A stretch of 64,000 bases of DNA from Spongiibacter sp. IMCC21906. GTDB lineage: Bacteria; Pseudomonadota; Gammaproteobacteria; Pseudomonadales; Spongiibacteraceae. The stretch lies in the NCBI RefSeq assembly GCF_001010805.1, contig NZ_CP011477.1, positions 2,247,001 through 2,311,000 on the forward strand, given 5' to 3'. A program made the position numbers and the translations under genes. The notes under the pieces were generated by a model. It was not told the DNA's origin and did not search any database. It worked only from the letters and a program-made list of their open reading frames with translations. The stretch's first letter is position 1, and each line of letters begins with the position of its first letter. Below are positions 45,520-57,810 of the stretch, piece by piece.

Positions 45520-47394
45520 TCAGCGGATCTCTATATCTGAATTCGTCCACAAGGTATTAAAATAAGACGAAAAATCTTGTCCCATTTGTTGCTTATACAA
45601 CCCTTGCTTGCTCGCATTTAATGCGGCTTTATCCAACGTGGCGACATCACCTAAGGTAACGGCATTAACCTGAATAACGACATAGGACTCTTCATTTTGT
45701 ACGTAGCCAACGCTCGGGCCGTTTTCGGGCTGAGGCAAAGCAAAGGCTTTATCGCGTACCGGCATTTCGACGTTGTTTGCTGAACGCTTCCCTGCCGCAA
45801 TCGCTTCCCACTTTAATCCTGCCTCTTTGGCCGCAGTTTCAGCACGTTTACCATCTCGAAGCTGAGCTGCTAGTTCTTTAGCCTTGCTTAACGCCATTTC
45901 TCGAGTTTTTTTGCTGCGCAAAGCCTCGACAATACCACCTTGAACCTCGCTTAGCGGTAAGGTTTCAGGTTCAGCGTAGTCTTCGACATGAATGACGATG
46001 TAGTGTTCAGGCGAGAGCTCAAATACCTCGCTGTTTAAGTCATCTTTGCGCAAACGGCTATCAAAGGCAGCCTGCCTCACTGCGTTATTAGCGAAAATCT
46101 CGCTCTCATCGCTGCGACTTAACAGTTCACTTTGCTTTATTTCCAAGCCCATTCGCTCTGCAGGCATCTGCAAACCTTCTGCGTTAAAAACCAAATCGCG
46201 TAATTCCTCTACGGCCGCAACCAGTTCAGGTTTTGCTTTTTGCTCACGTAAACGCTCCGTGATTTCACCACGCGACTCTTCTAAGCTAGGTAATTTTGGC
46301 TGGCGAATGCTAAGTAATTTAATCAAATGCAGGCCTGCATCTGTTTCTACTATATCGGAAACGTCTCCCTCGTCTAACTGGGACAAAGCATCTTCAAATT
46401 CAACAGGAAAGCTATCGCCCGTCGTGAAGCCCAGCGTTCCGCCCTGTTTAGCAGAACCTGCATCATCCGAATACTTGTTGGCCAGCGCAGTAAAATCAGC
46501 ACCACCTGCCAATTGACGTTTCACGTCATTAAGCACCTCTTCGGCCTCTTCTCGGCTACGGTCATCATTAATTTCAACCAATATATGACCGGCTTCTCTT
46601 TCTGTTTCTTGCTCTAGACCAGCGATCATACGCTGATATTCTGCCTGAACCTGTTCTTCGGCTACCGGTTTATAAAACTGGGATTCTTTTAGTTCCAAAT
46701 AAGATACGCGAACTTTTTCTTCGCTTTGAAACTTCTCTGGCGCGCTTTCATAAAAGCTTTGAATCTCTTCCGAACTGACTTCTACACTGTCTTCGAAAGA
46801 AGCAAACGGTACTGGAATGAATTGGTAATCACGGGTTTCATGCAAGACTTCAACCAAGCGTGACAATTGCGCCTCGGTAACAAAAGCCGAACCTGCAAGG
46901 CCATTTGAAAGCTGCTGAATGGTGAGATCCGAGCGCAAAAGCTGCTTGAACATGGCGCTGCTATAACCTTGCATGCGCAGCACTTGCTCATAACGCGCTT
47001 GTGAGAATCGGCCTGACTCATGAAACTGAGGCATGCTCGCAATAGTGGCATTGAGCTGCTCTTTGGAAATAACGATGTTTGAATTTTCCGCAGTTTGCAG
47101 CATTAACTCCTGCTTAATCAGGGTATTTAATGCCGGCTTACGAAGCACTGCGTCATCAAGCATAGTGGGGTCGATTTGATCTCCCATCATGCCGATCAAG
47201 CGACGTTTTTGCATTGTTAGCGCTTGGGCCAGTTCTGCTTCAGAAATGTCTTCGCCATTGATTTCAGCGACGGCTTTTGGCCCGCTGCTCTGAAATAAGC
47301 TGTCGATACCGAAGAACGCAAAAGGAACAACGATGATGGCAATAATAACTTTTGCGGCCATTCCTTGGATATTATTGCGGATGTTTTGCAGCAT
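45520..47394 (-). CDS. ppiD: PpiD, periplasmic folding chaperone
   Basis: A 624-residue protein (E. coli 623). A short cytoplasmic N-terminus and one transmembrane helix (about 12-34) are followed by a SurA_N-like domain, and a parvulin domain (about 265-360: EAGHILVEI, GGTLGFTTGDSFPVEFEDAL, VETDAGLHLIKLL). It anchors to the inner membrane at the SecYEG exit and helps fold outer-membrane proteins. It follows hupB, as in most gammaproteobacteria. Parvulin activity in PpiD is usually weak. Confidence 0.95.
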   Translation of the reverse strand: MLQNIRNNIQGMAAKVIIAIIVVPFAFFGIDSLFQSSGPKAVAEINGEDISEAELAQALTMQKRRLIGMMGDQIDPTMLDDAVLRKPALNTLIKQELMLQTAENSNIVISKEQLNATIASMPQFHESGRFSQARYEQVLRMQGYSSAMFKQLLRSDLTIQQLSNGLAGSAFVTEAQLSRLVEVLHETRDYQFIPVPFASFEDSVEVSSEEIQSFYESAPEKFQSEEKVRVSYLELKESQFYKPVAEEQVQAEYQRMIAGLEQETEREAGHILVEINDDRSREEAEEVLNDVKRQLAGGADFTALANKYSDDAGSAKQGGTLGFTTGDSFPVEFEDALSQLDEGDVSDIVETDAGLHLIKLLSIRQPKLPSLEESRGEITERLREQKAKPELVAAVEELRDLVFNAEGLQMPAERMGLEIKQSELLSRSDESEIFANNAVRQAAFDSRLRKDDLNSEVFELSPEHYIVIHVEDYAEPETLPLSEVQGGIVEALRSKKTREMALSKAKELAAQLRDGKRAETAAKEAGLKWEAIAAGKRSANNVEMPVRDKAFALPQPENGPSVGYVQNEESYVVIQVNAVTLGDVATLDKAALNASKQGLYKQQMGQDFSSYFNTLWTNSDIEIR

Positions 47395-47415
47395 TGATGG
47401 TTAACCCGGTTTAAT

Positions 47416-47443
47416 AAAAAAAAAGCGCATCTCACGGATGCGC
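47416..47443 (-). terminator. Rho-independent terminator of hupB
   Basis: On the minus strand GCGCATC and GATGCGC flank a five-base loop and are followed by nine T residues. It lies between hupB and ppiD. Confidence 0.8.
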
Positions 47444-47504
47444 CTTCGATCAGAGAACTTGCTTTTCAGCGATGCTCTTCTTATGAAAGTCCGCTAATTT
47501 GGAC

Positions 47505-47777
47505 TTAGTTACACGCGTCTTTCAGTGCTTTACCCGCTTTGAAGCTAGGGATATTGGCAGCAGCGATCTCAATGGGAGCACCAGTTTGAGGATTGCGACC
47601 TGTGCGAGCTGCACGTGCTTTGATGCTGAAAGTGCCAAAGCCTACTAAAGATACTGAGTCGTCACTTTTTAGTGCACCAGTGATAGCTTCTACAGCTGCA
47701 TCCAGAGCGCGACCGGCTGAAGCCTTGGACAGGTCTGCTGACTCTGCAATGGCGTCGATTAGTTCAGATTTGTTCAC
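47505..47777 (-). CDS. hupB: DNA-binding protein HU-beta
   Basis: A 90-residue histone-like protein. [32 protein letters not shown] is the N-terminal helical part; the beta arm region carries [12 protein letters not shown]; the end is [15 protein letters not shown] bends and compacts DNA as a dimer. It lies downstream of lon with its own consensus-like promoter (47880-47908). A 13-base palindrome, ACGGTC-A-GACCGT, at 47828-47840 falls in its leader. Confidence 0.97.
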   Translation of the reverse strand: MNKSELIDAIAESADLSKASAGRALDAAVEAITGALKSDDSVSLVGFGTFSIKARAARTGRNPQTGAPIEIAAANIPSFKAGKALKDACN

Positions 47778-47879
47778 TTATCCTTCCCCTTCGAATTGTT
47801 ATGAAACACTTTAATTTCTTGATGGCAACGGTCAGACCGTCTAGATTGAAAACCCCGGACCGCCTGACGAAGAGAAGGA

Positions 47880-47908
47880 TTTATACCAACTGCATCGGAG
47901 GCGGTCAA
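47880..47908 (-). promoter_or_regulatory. Sigma-70 promoter of hupB
   Basis: On the minus strand TTGACC, an exact 17-base spacer and TATAAA stand 103 bases before the hupB start and just after the lon stop. Close to consensus in both hexamers. Confidence 0.75.
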
Positions 47909-47922
47909 GGAATCTCTCAACC

Positions 47923-50349
47923 TTAATGAGCACTTGGACGAAGTCCTTGTGATTTATCGTCATTTCCCTCGGAAGCCTTATCAGAACTGGAGATTCCTGC
48001 CAAGTAGGCATCCTCAGAAATTTCTTCAGGCACCCGCTCAAGCGCGATATCTAAAACCTCATCTATCCACTTAACAGGTTTGATCACAAGATCGGCCTTA
48101 ATATTATCTGGAATTTCTTTCAGATCACGTTCGTTCTCGGCCGGAATGATGACAGTTTTAATGCCACCCCGGTGGGCCGCTAACAATTTCTCTTTCAGAC
48201 CACCAATGGCCAGCACTTGCCCACGCAAAGTAATTTCACCTGTCATGGCAACATCTGAGCGAACCGCAATACCGGTAATAACGGATACCAGCGCTGTGCA
48301 CATCCCAATACCTGCAGAAGGCCCATCTTTTGGCGTGGCGCCTTCTGGCATATGAATGTGGATATCATGTTTTTCATGGTATTGCGCAGCAATACCCAAA
48401 CGCTTAGATCGGCTTCTCACCACCGTCATCGCCGCCTGAATAGACTCTTGCATTACATCGCCGAGCGAGCCTGTTTTGATATGACGGCCTTTACCGACCA
48501 CAGACACAGCTTCAATCGTCAGTAGCTCGCCACCCACTTGAGTCCATGCAAGACCAGTAACCTGGCCAATTTTATTCTCCTCTTCGGCTTTACCATACGA
48601 GAAGCGCCGCACACCTAAGTAATCTTCGAGGTTCGCAGACGTAACATTGACCGGCGTTTTGTCATCGCTAAGCGCGACATTTTTGACAATTTTCCGGCAA
48701 ATTTTTGCCACTTCTCGCTCAAGACTTCGCACCCCGGCTTCGCGGGTGTAAAAACGCACAATATCTTTTAAAACGTCATCATCGATAGCCGCTTCTTGCG
48801 CCTTAAGCCCATTGTTTTTCAACTGTTTGGGAATCAGATAACGGCGAGCAATATTAACTTTCTCGTCTTCGGTATAACCAGGAATACGGATCAGCTCCAT
48901 ACGGTCAAGCAAGGGGGCTGGAATATTCAGAGAGTTTGACGTACACACAAACATCACATCTGAAAGGTCATAATCCACTTCCAAATAATGATCGTTAAAA
49001 GCGTGATTTTGCTCCGGGTCTAATACTTCCAGCATGGCAGAAGACGGATCACCGCGATGATCCATGCCCATTTTGTCGATTTCATCCAACAAAAATAAGG
49101 GATTTTTCACCCCGGCTTTGGACATTTTTTGCACAACCTTACCCGGCATAGAACCAATGTAAGTTCGGCGGTGACCACGAATTTCAGCTTCGTCACGTAC
49201 CCCACCAAGGGCCATACGAACAAATTTACGATTGGTGGCACGGGCGATAGACTCACCTAACGAGGTTTTACCAACCCCAGGAGGACCTACCAAACACAAC
49301 ACAGGCCCCTTGGACTTTTTTACGCGTTTCTGGACAGCCAAATACTCAAGGATACGATCTTTCACTTCCTCAAGGCCGTAGTGATCTTTATTTAAAACTT
49401 CTTCGGCACGTCGCAGATCATGCTTAATTCGCGAACGTTTCTGCCAAGGGATATTCACCAACCAATCAATGTAGCTTCGCACCACAGACGCTTCTGCAGA
49501 CATGGGCGACATCATCTTGAGCTTGGTCATCTCGGCTCTGGCTTTATCTAAAGCCTCTTTGCTCATGCCCGCATTTTCAACACGTTTCTCAAGCTCTTCC
49601 AGCTCATTGGAGCCATCTTCAGACTCACCCAGCTCCCGCTGTATCGCTTTCATTTGCTCGTTGAGGTAATACCCGCGCTGACTTTTTTCCATCTGCTTTT
49701 TGACGCGACCACGGATACGTTTTTCAACCTGAAACAGGTCAATTTCCGCTTCCATCAAGCCCATCAGATGTTCCAGGCGTTCTCGCTCGTCAACCATCTC
49801 CAGTACAGCTTGCTTTTGCTCCAGTGCCATCGTCATATGGGCTGCGATGGTATCGGCAAGCCGACCCGGTTCTTCAATGCCAGACAAGCTAGTCAGCACT
49901 TCGGCAGGAATTTTTTTACTGAGGTTGATGTATTTTTCAAACTGAGACACTGCTGAGCGCAGCATCACGCCAGACTCGTCCTCAGGAATTTCCTGAGCAT
50001 CAAGGGTGCTTACTTCCGACTTAAAGTAATCTTCCTCTGCCGTAATGGAGTGGAGCTGGGCGCGATAATGGCCCTCCACCAACACTTTAACGGTGCCGTC
50101 AGGCAATTTAAGTAATTGGAGAATATTAGCCACGGTGCCAATGTCATAAAGATCATCAGTGCCTGGCTCATCTACGTCGGGGTCGCGCTGCGCCGCGAGG
50201 ACAATTTCCTTGTCGTTGCTCATGGCCAATTCTAGCGCACGAATTGACTTATCCCTGCCCACAAACAGGGGGATAACCATGTGGGGGTAAACCACCACAT
50301 CTCGCAGGGGAAGAAGGGGAAGTTCGACAGTTGCGTGCTTATCAGCCAT
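47923..50349 (-). CDS. lon: ATP-dependent protease Lon
   Basis: An 808-residue protein (E. coli 784). The LON substrate-binding domain is at residues 10-205. The AAA+ module has GPPGVGKTSLGES and LFLLDEIDKMG, and the protease domain has the Ser/Lys dyad: Ser in PKDGPSAGIGM (about 677) and Lys in GGLKEKLLAAHRGG (about 720). It degrades damaged and regulatory proteins in the cytoplasm. A heat-shock-type promoter lies upstream (50417-50445). Order clpP-clpX-lon-hupB is standard. The C-terminal tail (SSDKASEGNDDKSQ) is a short extra. Confidence 0.98.
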   Translation of the reverse strand: MADKHATVELPLLPLRDVVVYPHMVIPLFVGRDKSIRALELAMSNDKEIVLAAQRDPDVDEPGTDDLYDIGTVANILQLLKLPDGTVKVLVEGHYRAQLHSITAEEDYFKSEVSTLDAQEIPEDESGVMLRSAVSQFEKYINLSKKIPAEVLTSLSGIEEPGRLADTIAAHMTMALEQKQAVLEMVDERERLEHLMGLMEAEIDLFQVEKRIRGRVKKQMEKSQRGYYLNEQMKAIQRELGESEDGSNELEELEKRVENAGMSKEALDKARAEMTKLKMMSPMSAEASVVRSYIDWLVNIPWQKRSRIKHDLRRAEEVLNKDHYGLEEVKDRILEYLAVQKRVKKSKGPVLCLVGPPGVGKTSLGESIARATNRKFVRMALGGVRDEAEIRGHRRTYIGSMPGKVVQKMSKAGVKNPLFLLDEIDKMGMDHRGDPSSAMLEVLDPEQNHAFNDHYLEVDYDLSDVMFVCTSNSLNIPAPLLDRMELIRIPGYTEDEKVNIARRYLIPKQLKNNGLKAQEAAIDDDVLKDIVRFYTREAGVRSLEREVAKICRKIVKNVALSDDKTPVNVTSANLEDYLGVRRFSYGKAEEENKIGQVTGLAWTQVGGELLTIEAVSVVGKGRHIKTGSLGDVMQESIQAAMTVVRSRSKRLGIAAQYHEKHDIHIHMPEGATPKDGPSAGIGMCTALVSVITGIAVRSDVAMTGEITLRGQVLAIGGLKEKLLAAHRGGIKTVIIPAENERDLKEIPDNIKADLVIKPVKWIDEVLDIALERVPEEISEDAYLAGISSSDKASEGNDDKSQGLRPSAH

Positions 50350-50416
50350 TGCGTTGCCTCGTTAATAACCTGAGGGCATCACCGGAATTAAAAGGTTTCG
50401 GTGACTCTTAGCAATA

Positions 50417-50445
50417 AGATGGGGATTTGCGGGGCTAAAAACAAG
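50417..50445 (-). promoter_or_regulatory. Sigma-32 (heat-shock) promoter of lon
   Basis: On the minus strand CTTGTTT, 14 bases, then CCCCATCT fits the consensus CTTGAAA-N11-16-CCCCATNT. It lies 68 bases before the lon ATG and after the clpX terminator. Supported by lon being a heat-shock gene elsewhere. Confidence 0.75.
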
Positions 50446-50467
50446 ACTTGACTTGTAAAGAAACTGA

Positions 50468-50504
50468 CAAAAAAGCAACGGCGCGTATCACGCCGTTGCT
50501 TTTT
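50468..50504 (-). terminator. Rho-independent terminator of clpX
   Basis: AGCAACGGCG pairs with CGCCGTTGCT, loop CGTATCA, with an A run before (six) and T run after (four), so it works best on the minus strand for clpX. It lies about 20 bases after the clpX stop. Confidence 0.85.
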
Positions 50505-50522
50505 GGGGGACGAAACAGCCTA

Positions 50523-51800
50523 TTAGTCTTCAGGGGCGGCTTTTCGCTGCTGCTCGCTGTAAACCAAAATAGGCGATGAGTCACCACGAATAACCGAGTC
50601 ATCAACAACAACTTTGCTCACGTTGTCCATCGACGGCAGGTCATACATGGTTTCAAGCAGTACCGATTCCAGAATGGATCTCAGGCCCCGCGCACCAGTT
50701 TTTCGGGTCATCGCTTTTTCGGCAACCGCCCGCAAACCATCTTCCCTGAAATCAACCTCGACACCTTCCATCTCAAACAGCTTGGAATACTGCTTGGTCA
50801 AGGCATTTTTGGGCTCGGTAAGGATGCTTACCAAGGCATCAACATCCAGCTCTTCCAGGGTGGCAATGACCGGCAAACGTCCGACAAACTCGGGGATAAG
50901 ACCGTAACGAACCAAATCTTCTGGCTCCACATCTGCCAACACTTCGCCAACGTTTCTGGAATCATCTTTGCTCTTCACTTCGGCGCTAAAACCAATGCCG
51001 CCTTTTTCAGAGCGATCACGGATAACACGGTCCAGCCCGGCGAATGCACCACCACAGATAAATAAGATATTTGCGGTATCAACCTGCAAAAATTCCTGCT
51101 GCGGGTGCTTGCGTCCACCTTGGGGTGGTACAGAGGCTACCGTGCCTTCGATCAGTTTCAGCAGCGCCTGCTGAACACCTTCACCGGATACGTCGCGGGT
51201 AATCGATGGGTTGTCTGATTTACGAGAAATTTTGTCAATTTCATCGATATAAACAATCCCCATCTGCGCCTTTTCAACATCGTAATCGCATTTTTGCAGC
51301 AATTTTTGAATGATGTTTTCGACGTCTTCCCCGACATAACCCGCTTCAGTCAAGGTTGTAGCGTCAGCAATAGTGAATGGCACGTCTAGTAAACGCGCCA
51401 AGGTTTCTGCTAACAGGGTTTTACCGCTGCCGGTGGGACCAACCAGCAATATGTTACTCTTGCCTAGTTCAACGCCGTCTTTGTTAGTGTCGCCATGACG
51501 TAAGCGCTTGTAGTGGTTGTATACCGCAACCGCAAGCACTTTTTTGGCGCGCTCTTGGCCAATAACGTACTGGTCTAGCGTATCGTTAATTTCCTTCGGG
51601 ACAGGAAGCTTTTCGCGACCACCTTCGCTGGCGGCTTCTTGAACCTCTTCGCGAATAATATCGTTGCAAAGGTCCACACATTCATCACAGATGAATACAG
51701 ACGGACCGGCGATCAGCTTACGCACTTCATGCTGGCTTTTGCCACAGAAGGAACAGTAGAGCAACTTACCGTTATCGTCTCCGCTGTTTTTACTACTCAT
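50523..51800 (-). CDS. clpX: ClpX, ATP-dependent Clp protease unfoldase
   Basis: A 425-residue AAA+ unfoldase. The zinc-binding domain has Cys pairs in YCSFCGKSQ and [10 protein letters not shown] (about 15-45). Walker A is [12 protein letters not shown], Walker B is YIDEIDKI, and a pore loop GYVGE, an RKH-type segment and sensor II region are present. It recognises ssrA-type and other substrates and feeds them to ClpP. Follows clpP with a 95-base gap containing a hairpin. Confidence 0.98.
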   Translation of the reverse strand: MSSKNSGDDNGKLLYCSFCGKSQHEVRKLIAGPSVFICDECVDLCNDIIREEVQEAASEGGREKLPVPKEINDTLDQYVIGQERAKKVLAVAVYNHYKRLRHGDTNKDGVELGKSNILLVGPTGSGKTLLAETLARLLDVPFTIADATTLTEAGYVGEDVENIIQKLLQKCDYDVEKAQMGIVYIDEIDKISRKSDNPSITRDVSGEGVQQALLKLIEGTVASVPPQGGRKHPQQEFLQVDTANILFICGGAFAGLDRVIRDRSEKGGIGFSAEVKSKDDSRNVGEVLADVEPEDLVRYGLIPEFVGRLPVIATLEELDVDALVSILTEPKNALTKQYSKLFEMEGVEVDFREDGLRAVAEKAMTRKTGARGLRSILESVLLETMYDLPSMDNVSKVVVDDSVIRGDSSPILVYSEQQRKAAPED

Positions 51801-51846
51801 GCATTTCCACCTTGTTCAGTATCGCCAGTGCTACAGCACACCTATG

Positions 51847-51869
51847 GGGTAAAGATGACCTCTTTACCC
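51847..51869. other. Hairpin between clpP and clpX
   Basis: GGGTAAAG and CTTTACCC make an eight-base perfect stem with a seven-base loop in the 95-base gap. On the minus strand no T run follows, so it is not a normal terminator. It may set the clpP/clpX ratio by mRNA processing. Confidence 0.5.
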
Positions 51870-51895
51870 GGTTTTTGCAAGTCAGAGGGCTGAGC

Positions 51896-52537
51896 TTAGG
51901 CTCCAGAACCGCGCTGCGTCAGCACTTCATCGACCAAACCATAGTCACAGGATTGCTGAGCATTCATGAAATTATCACGCTCGGTGTCTCTGGCAATGGT
52001 CTCGTAGCTCTGGCCTGTATGTTCAGCCATCAGGTGATTCAGACGCTCACGAATGATTAAAATTTCCCGGGCATGGATATCAATATCCGTTGCCTGTCCC
52101 TGTGCACCACCGCTGGGCTGATGAATCATGGTGCGCGCATTTGGAACAATAAAACGCTTGCCTTTGGCGCCACCACTTAACAAAAACGCCCCCATACTAG
52201 CAGCCTGACCAATACACATGGTGCTAACATCCGGCTTAATGAACTGCATCGTGTCATAGATAGACAAACCCGCTGTTACTGAGCCGCCCGGGGAGTTGAT
52301 GTAAAGATGGATGTCTTTATCCGGGTTTTCAGATTCCAAAAACAACATCTGCGCAACAATCAGGTTGGCCATGTGATCTTCGACCGGGCCTACGCAAAAA
52401 ATCACTCGCTCTTTCAGCAGGCGAGAATAAATATCGTAAGACCGCTCACCACGGGCAGTTTGCTCAACTACCATTGGGATTAATCCCAAGTTAGTGATTG
52501 TGTTGCTATTCATACCGTCAAAACTGTTATTGGACAT
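51896..52537 (-). CDS. clpP: ClpP, ATP-dependent Clp protease proteolytic subunit
   Basis: A 213-residue serine protease (E. coli 207). The triad is Ser114 (GQAASMGA), His139 (MIHQPSGG) and an Asp near 188 (DRDNFMNA). An N-terminal propeptide of about 15 residues is expected to be removed. It forms a double-ring chamber gated by ClpX. Downstream of tig after a terminator; its own promoter probably lies in 52538-52590. Confidence 0.98.
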   Translation of the reverse strand: MSNNSFDGMNSNTITNLGLIPMVVEQTARGERSYDIYSRLLKERVIFCVGPVEDHMANLIVAQMLFLESENPDKDIHLYINSPGGSVTAGLSIYDTMQFIKPDVSTMCIGQAASMGAFLLSGGAKGKRFIVPNARTMIHQPSGGAQGQATDIDIHAREILIIRERLNHLMAEHTGQSYETIARDTERDNFMNAQQSCDYGLVDEVLTQRGSGA

Positions 52538-52557
52538 ATGTCTCCACTCTCGCGCAG

Positions 52558-52574
52558 CGTAGGCTTAGCCTACG
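52558..52574. promoter_or_regulatory. Inverted repeat just upstream of clpP
   Basis: CGTAGGC-TTA-GCCTACG, 20 bases before the clpP ATG. It could be an operator or a leader hairpin that shields the ribosome site. No known regulator matches by eye. Confidence 0.4.
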
Positions 52575-52587
52575 TTATTAAAGGCCC

Positions 52588-52629
52588 AAAAAAAATCAAG
52601 CGACGGAACCAGAGGTTCAGTCGCTTGAT
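52588..52629 (-). terminator. Rho-independent terminator of tig
   Basis: A long stem, ATCAAGCGAC with GTCGCTTGAT, extended by an inner GAACC/GGTTC, followed on the minus strand by eight T residues. It ends tig and separates it from clpP. Confidence 0.85.
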
Positions 52630-52654
52630 CGAGAGGAACGTCGCGGGTCTCAGT

Positions 52655-53983
52655 TTAAGACGCGTCGTCTTCCTCTTGTGGGGGCGACAAGACTTCTTCG
52701 TAGCTTAAAGTTTCTTCGCTAACCTTCGCTTTTTCAAGTAGTTTTTCTACTACTTCCTCTTCTACCACCATGGCTTCGATCTGCTGAAGCTGCTGCGGGT
52801 TACTCATATACCAGTTGATGATCTCATCTTTGTCTTCATAGCTTTCTGCCATTTCAGCCAAAGCCGCCTTCACTTTATCTTGATCTGCTTTGATACCTTC
52901 AATAGTAATCAACTCATTCAAAATCAAGCCCAGCTTTACACGGCGCTCAGCATTTTCTTTAAACAACTCGTCTGGCAGGATATCAGCGGCATTCAATTGT
53001 TCAGCCAAGGCGCCAAACTGCTGCATTTGCTGGTTGCGCAGAGCATCAATTTCTTGGCTTACCAGGGCTTTGGGCACTTGTACATCTGTATGGATGGCCA
53101 ATACGCCTTCCATTACTTGGTTTTTAATGCGGGCTTTAGTGGCATTTTTCAATTCCCGCAGCATGTTTTTTTCAACTTCTTTGCGGAAAGCCTCTTCACC
53201 ACCCTCTTTTACACCAAATTGCTCGAATAAATCTTCGTTCAATTCAGGAAGCTTTTTCTCTTTGACGTCGTTAACTTTAATCGCAAACTCAACCGCAGCG
53301 CCTTTAAGCTCTTCATTGTGGTAGTCATCAGGAAAGCTCAAAGACAGTGTCTTTTCTTCACCTGCAGACAAGCCGACGATGCCGTCCTCAAAACCGGGGA
53401 TCATACGTCCAGAACCCAGCTCTAAGTCAGAGCCTTCGGCACTGCCACCCTCAAAGACTTCACCGTCTTTGGTGCCTTTATAGTCGATATTTACCTGATC
53501 GCCAGTAGCGGCAGCCCGCTCAACTGTCTGCCAGTCAGCACGCTGCTGACGGAGGTTTTCAATCATTTTATCCAGATCAGCGGAGGTTACCTCAGAGACC
53601 GGTGTTTTTACTTCAATTCCGCTGTAATCCTTGGCTTCAATTTCTGGAAAAACCTCAAAGGTAGCGACAAATTCGATGTCTTTACCTTCGTCCATATTTT
53701 TCGGCTCAATATCAGGACGCCCTGCAGGCTTAAGACCTTGCTGCTGAATGGCTTCATAGAAAGACTCATTCATGACTTCGCCCAGCACTTCCATACGCAC
53801 TGACTGGCCGTAGCGCTGGCGAATAACTTTCATCGGCACTTTGCCTGGACGAAAGCCGTTAATTTTTACCGTTTTAGCGGCTTCTTGCAGACGACTGTCT
53901 ACAGCGCTATCGACGCGTTGAGACGGAACACCGACAATGAGGCGGCGCTCTAAACCAGAAGTGGTTTCAACGGAGACTTGCAT
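52655..53983 (-). CDS. tig: Trigger factor, ribosome-associated chaperone
   Basis: A 442-residue protein (E. coli 432). The N-terminal ribosome-binding domain carries the FRPGKVPMKVI signature (about residues 44-54). The FKBP-type PPIase domain is at about 155-245 (GDQVNIDYKGTKDGEVFEGG, MIPGFEDGIVG) and the C-terminal helical chaperone arms follow. It meets nascent chains at the exit tunnel. First protein gene after the tRNA-Leu, followed by clpP-clpX-lon. Confidence 0.97.
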   Translation of the reverse strand: MQVSVETTSGLERRLIVGVPSQRVDSAVDSRLQEAAKTVKINGFRPGKVPMKVIRQRYGQSVRMEVLGEVMNESFYEAIQQQGLKPAGRPDIEPKNMDEGKDIEFVATFEVFPEIEAKDYSGIEVKTPVSEVTSADLDKMIENLRQQRADWQTVERAAATGDQVNIDYKGTKDGEVFEGGSAEGSDLELGSGRMIPGFEDGIVGLSAGEEKTLSLSFPDDYHNEELKGAAVEFAIKVNDVKEKKLPELNEDLFEQFGVKEGGEEAFRKEVEKNMLRELKNATKARIKNQVMEGVLAIHTDVQVPKALVSQEIDALRNQQMQQFGALAEQLNAADILPDELFKENAERRVKLGLILNELITIEGIKADQDKVKAALAEMAESYEDKDEIINWYMSNPQQLQQIEAMVVEEEVVEKLLEKAKVSEETLSYEEVLSPPQEEDDAS

Positions 53984-54076
53984 GGGAGGTCCTCAATACA
54001 GAACTGACAGAATAAATAGCTATAGGTCATTCCAGCTTTATTGGCGATGCAGCTATTTATTAAAATTCTTGGAAAA

Positions 54077-54162
54077 TGGTGCGGATGGAGAGACTCGAAC
54101 TCTCACGCCTTGCGGCACCAGAACCTAAATCTGGCGTGTATACCAATTTCACCACATCCGCA
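54077..54162 (-). tRNA. tRNA-Leu (anticodon TAG)
   Basis: An 86-nt class II tRNA with acceptor TGCGGAT paired with ATCCGCA, encoded CCA, long variable arm, and T-loop GTTCGAGTC. The anticodon loop TTTAGGT in a CCAGA/TCTGG stem gives TAG, reading CUA and other CUN codons. Upstream of tig on the same strand. Confidence 0.95.
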
Positions 54163-54267
54163 CTACTAAGCCGCCTAAGCTGTTGAATTGGAACGGCTTA
54201 TACAAAATCGCACTGCTTGCAGCCGCGCGAGGCACGAGATTGTGCCACAGCCTAAGTAGAGGATCAA

Positions 54268-54308
54268 GCCGACCTGCAAATCTCTTTTAAATACAGATGC
54301 AGATCGGC
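54268..54308. other. Hairpin downstream of fadA
   Basis: GCCGACCTGCA and TGCAGATCGGC form an 11-base stem with one wobble pair around an A/T-rich loop, beginning 8 bases after the fadA stop. There is no T run, so it may be an mRNA end stabiliser rather than a strong terminator. Confidence 0.5.
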
Positions 54309-54315
54309 CCAAAAA

Positions 54316-57656
<3,341 letters not shown>

Positions 57657-57696
57657 TTTTTATCCTCTAAACGGTTTGTGGCAGCCATCTCACTCC

Positions 57697-57727
57697 TGCC
57701 CTATGTTTACCGTGTAAACATAGGGCA
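57697..57727. promoter_or_regulatory. 31-bp palindrome upstream of fadBA
   Basis: TGCCCTATGTTTAC and GTAAACATAGGGCA are perfect 14-base arms separated by CGT. The site ends 41 bases before the fadB ATG. Its size and position suit the operator of a fatty-acid-responsive repressor, though it does not match the PsrA (GAAAC-N4-GTTTC) or E. coli FadR sites that I recall. It could also fold as a hairpin in the fadBA leader. Confidence 0.6.
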
Positions 57728-57810
57728 CAAAACTACGCTATAAAAATGGTGTTGGCAAGTTTTTACAGGCCTGTTTATGTGGATTTTTTCATCGAGAAAA
57801 CCCGATGAAA

